NCBI GenBank assembly: GCA_018262095.1
Contig: JAGTRW010000011.1
Location: 1 to 64,000, forward strand
Length of the DNA stretch: 64,000 bases
Source of the DNA: Pseudomonadota bacterium
GTDB lineage: Bacteria > Pseudomonadota > Gammaproteobacteria > Burkholderiales > Rhodocyclaceae
Direction: 5' to 3'
The position numbers were made by a program, and so were the translations under genes. How positions within the stretch are numbered: position 1 is the stretch's first letter; every line of letters begins with the position of its first letter. Under the pieces are notes generated by a model that saw only the letters and a list, made by a program, of their open reading frames with translations, made no database searches and was not told the origin of the DNA. Positions 63,064 through 64,000 of the stretch are shown piece by piece.

Positions 63064-64000
63064 CTATTGATAGCCCTTGGGGAAGGGGTTGGGTTCGATC
63101 AGACCGGGCGACTCGGTCACCACCTTGAACTGGCCGTCGGACTGCATCTGACCGATTCGCGTCTTGCTCCACAGGTGGTGGTTGGGGTGAATCTTGACGT
63201 AGCCTTCGGGGGCGTCCTTGAACTCGATTCCGCCCGACGCCGCGGCGACCTTGTCGATGTCGAAGCTGCCGGCTTTCTCGACCGACGCTTTCCACAACCA
63301 CGGGCCCAGATAAGCGGCCTGCGTCACGTCGCCGATCACCGCGTTCTTGCCGTACTTGGCCTTGAATGCCTCGACGAATTTCTTGTTGTTGGGATTGTCG
63401 AGCGACTGGAAGTACTTCATCGCCGCGTAGAAGCCGACCGTGTTCTCGCCGCCGATGCCGAGCATTTCGTCCTCGGTCACCGAGATGGTCAGCAGGAACT
63501 GCTTGTCGCCGGTGATCCCGGCCGCCTTGAGCTGCTTGTAGAAGGCGACGTTCGATCCGCCGACGACGATGGCGTAGATGGCGTCGGGCTTGGCGACCTT
63601 GATCTTGTTGATCAGCGAATTGAAGTTGGTCTGCCCGAGCGGGTAATACTCTTCGCCGACGACCTTGCCCTTGATCACGTTTTCGATGTGCTTGCGAGCG
63701 ATCTTGTTCGACGTGCGCGGCCAGATGTAGTCCGAGCCGATCAGGAAATAGGTCTTGGCTTTCTTTTCCTTGGCCGCCCAGTCGAGGCCGTAGAGGATTT
63801 GCTGCGTCGCTTCCTGTCCCGTATAGATCACGTTCTTCGACTGTTCGAGCCCTTCGTAGAAGGTCGGGTAGTAGAGCATCCCGTTTTCCTTCTCGAAAAT
63901 CGGCAGCACCGCCTTGCGCGACGCCGAAGTCCAGCAGCCGAACACCGCCGCGACGCGGTCGTTGACCAAGAGCTTCTTCGACTTCTCGGCGAAGGTCGGC
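63064..64000 (-). CDS. urtA: Urea/amide ABC transporter substrate-binding protein UrtA (5' end outside window)
   Basis: The reading frame stays open to the window edge, so ~311 C-terminal residues are present and the signal peptide is missing. UrtA hallmarks include VAAVFGCWTSASRKAVLPIFEKENGMLYYPTFYEGLEQSKNV, TYFLIGSDYIWPRTSNKIARKHIE and IHPNHHLWSKTRIGQMQSDGQF. It binds urea or a short-chain amide in the periplasm and hands it to UrtBC. The order urtA-B-C-D-E-amiF on one strand suggests a single nitrogen-scavenging operon whose promoter lies beyond 64000. Confidence 0.94.
   Translation of the reverse strand, partial: PTFAEKSKKLLVNDRVAAVFGCWTSASRKAVLPIFEKENGMLYYPTFYEGLEQSKNVIYTGQEATQQILYGLDWAAKEKKAKTYFLIGSDYIWPRTSNKIARKHIENVIKGKVVGEEYYPLGQTNFNSLINKIKVAKPDAIYAIVVGGSNVAFYKQLKAAGITGDKQFLLTISVTEDEMLGIGGENTVGFYAAMKYFQSLDNPNNKKFVEAFKAKYGKNAVIGDVTQAAYLGPWLWKASVEKAGSFDIDKVAAASGGIEFKDAPEGYVKIHPNHHLWSKTRIGQMQSDGQFKVVTESPGLIEPNPFPKGYQ

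Noticed and set aside
1-64000. tRNA, rRNA, CRISPR arrays and intact insertion sequences
   Set aside because: No tRNA arm motifs, regularly spaced direct repeats or transposase-like proteins were seen in any gap.

Overview
The window is GC-rich, densely coded DNA that looks betaproteobacterial, most like the Rhodocyclales. This rests on gene content: an exosortase-A type exopolysaccharide locus with prsK/prsR/prsT, a urea/short-chain amide ABC transporter beside formamidase, a NirK-cytochrome c fusion, and c-di-GMP and chemotaxis genes. The assignment is an inference from families, because no rRNA or tRNA gene is visible.

Layout. (1) 1-12.2 kb: polysaccharide assembly genes. On the + strand are an acyltransferase tail, two GT2 glycosyltransferases and a WbsX-type protein. 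On the - strand are a FemAB/CelD-like acyltransferase, a beta-helix protein, ugd, a large secreted protein, a flippase and a methyltransferase. (2) 12.25-13.39 kb: no gene, but a 763-bp nested palindromic repeat element. (3) 13.4-30.7 kb: exosortase-A-associated genes: acyl carrier protein, hydrolases 2 and 1, an O-antigen ligase/polymerase, an EpsB-type sugar transferase, PrsK, PrsR, PrsT, a lytic transglycosylase, a FeeM-like acyltransferase fused to PilZ, a PLP decarboxylase and an acyl-CoA ligase. Neither the exosortase nor any PEP-CTERM substrate is in the window. (4) 30.7-49.9 kb: a mosaic accessory region with a diguanylate cyclase, two chemoreceptors, an AAA-ATPase fragment, a NirK-like copper protein, a P450, a hemerythrin/MarR pair, SCO-like and membrane proteins, an ArgO/ArgP pair, two orphan TRAP binding proteins, two further LysR regulators, an SDR and a Gfo/Idh/MocA dehydrogenase. 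(5) 49.9-58.1 kb: a small alpha/beta protein, parC, parE and a large HD-GYP phosphodiesterase. (6) 58.2-64 kb: formamidase and urtEDCBA (urtA runs off the end).

How the genes fit together. Ugd supplies UDP-glucuronate. The sugar transferase, GTs, flippase and polymerase would build and export an exopolysaccharide. PrsK/PrsR with sigma-54 probably regulate the locus: sigma-54-type -24/-12 elements lie before the PilZ acyltransferase, before the ligase/decarboxylase pair and, more weakly, before ugd, and a palindrome about 70 bp upstream of the first is a candidate PrsR site. ACP, acyl/aminoacyl ligase, decarboxylase and an N-acyltransferase with a c-di-GMP-binding domain together suggest synthesis of a lipidated amine coupled to surface-protein sorting; this is a hypothesis. 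GGDEF, HD-GYP and PilZ proteins all in one window add a c-di-GMP theme.
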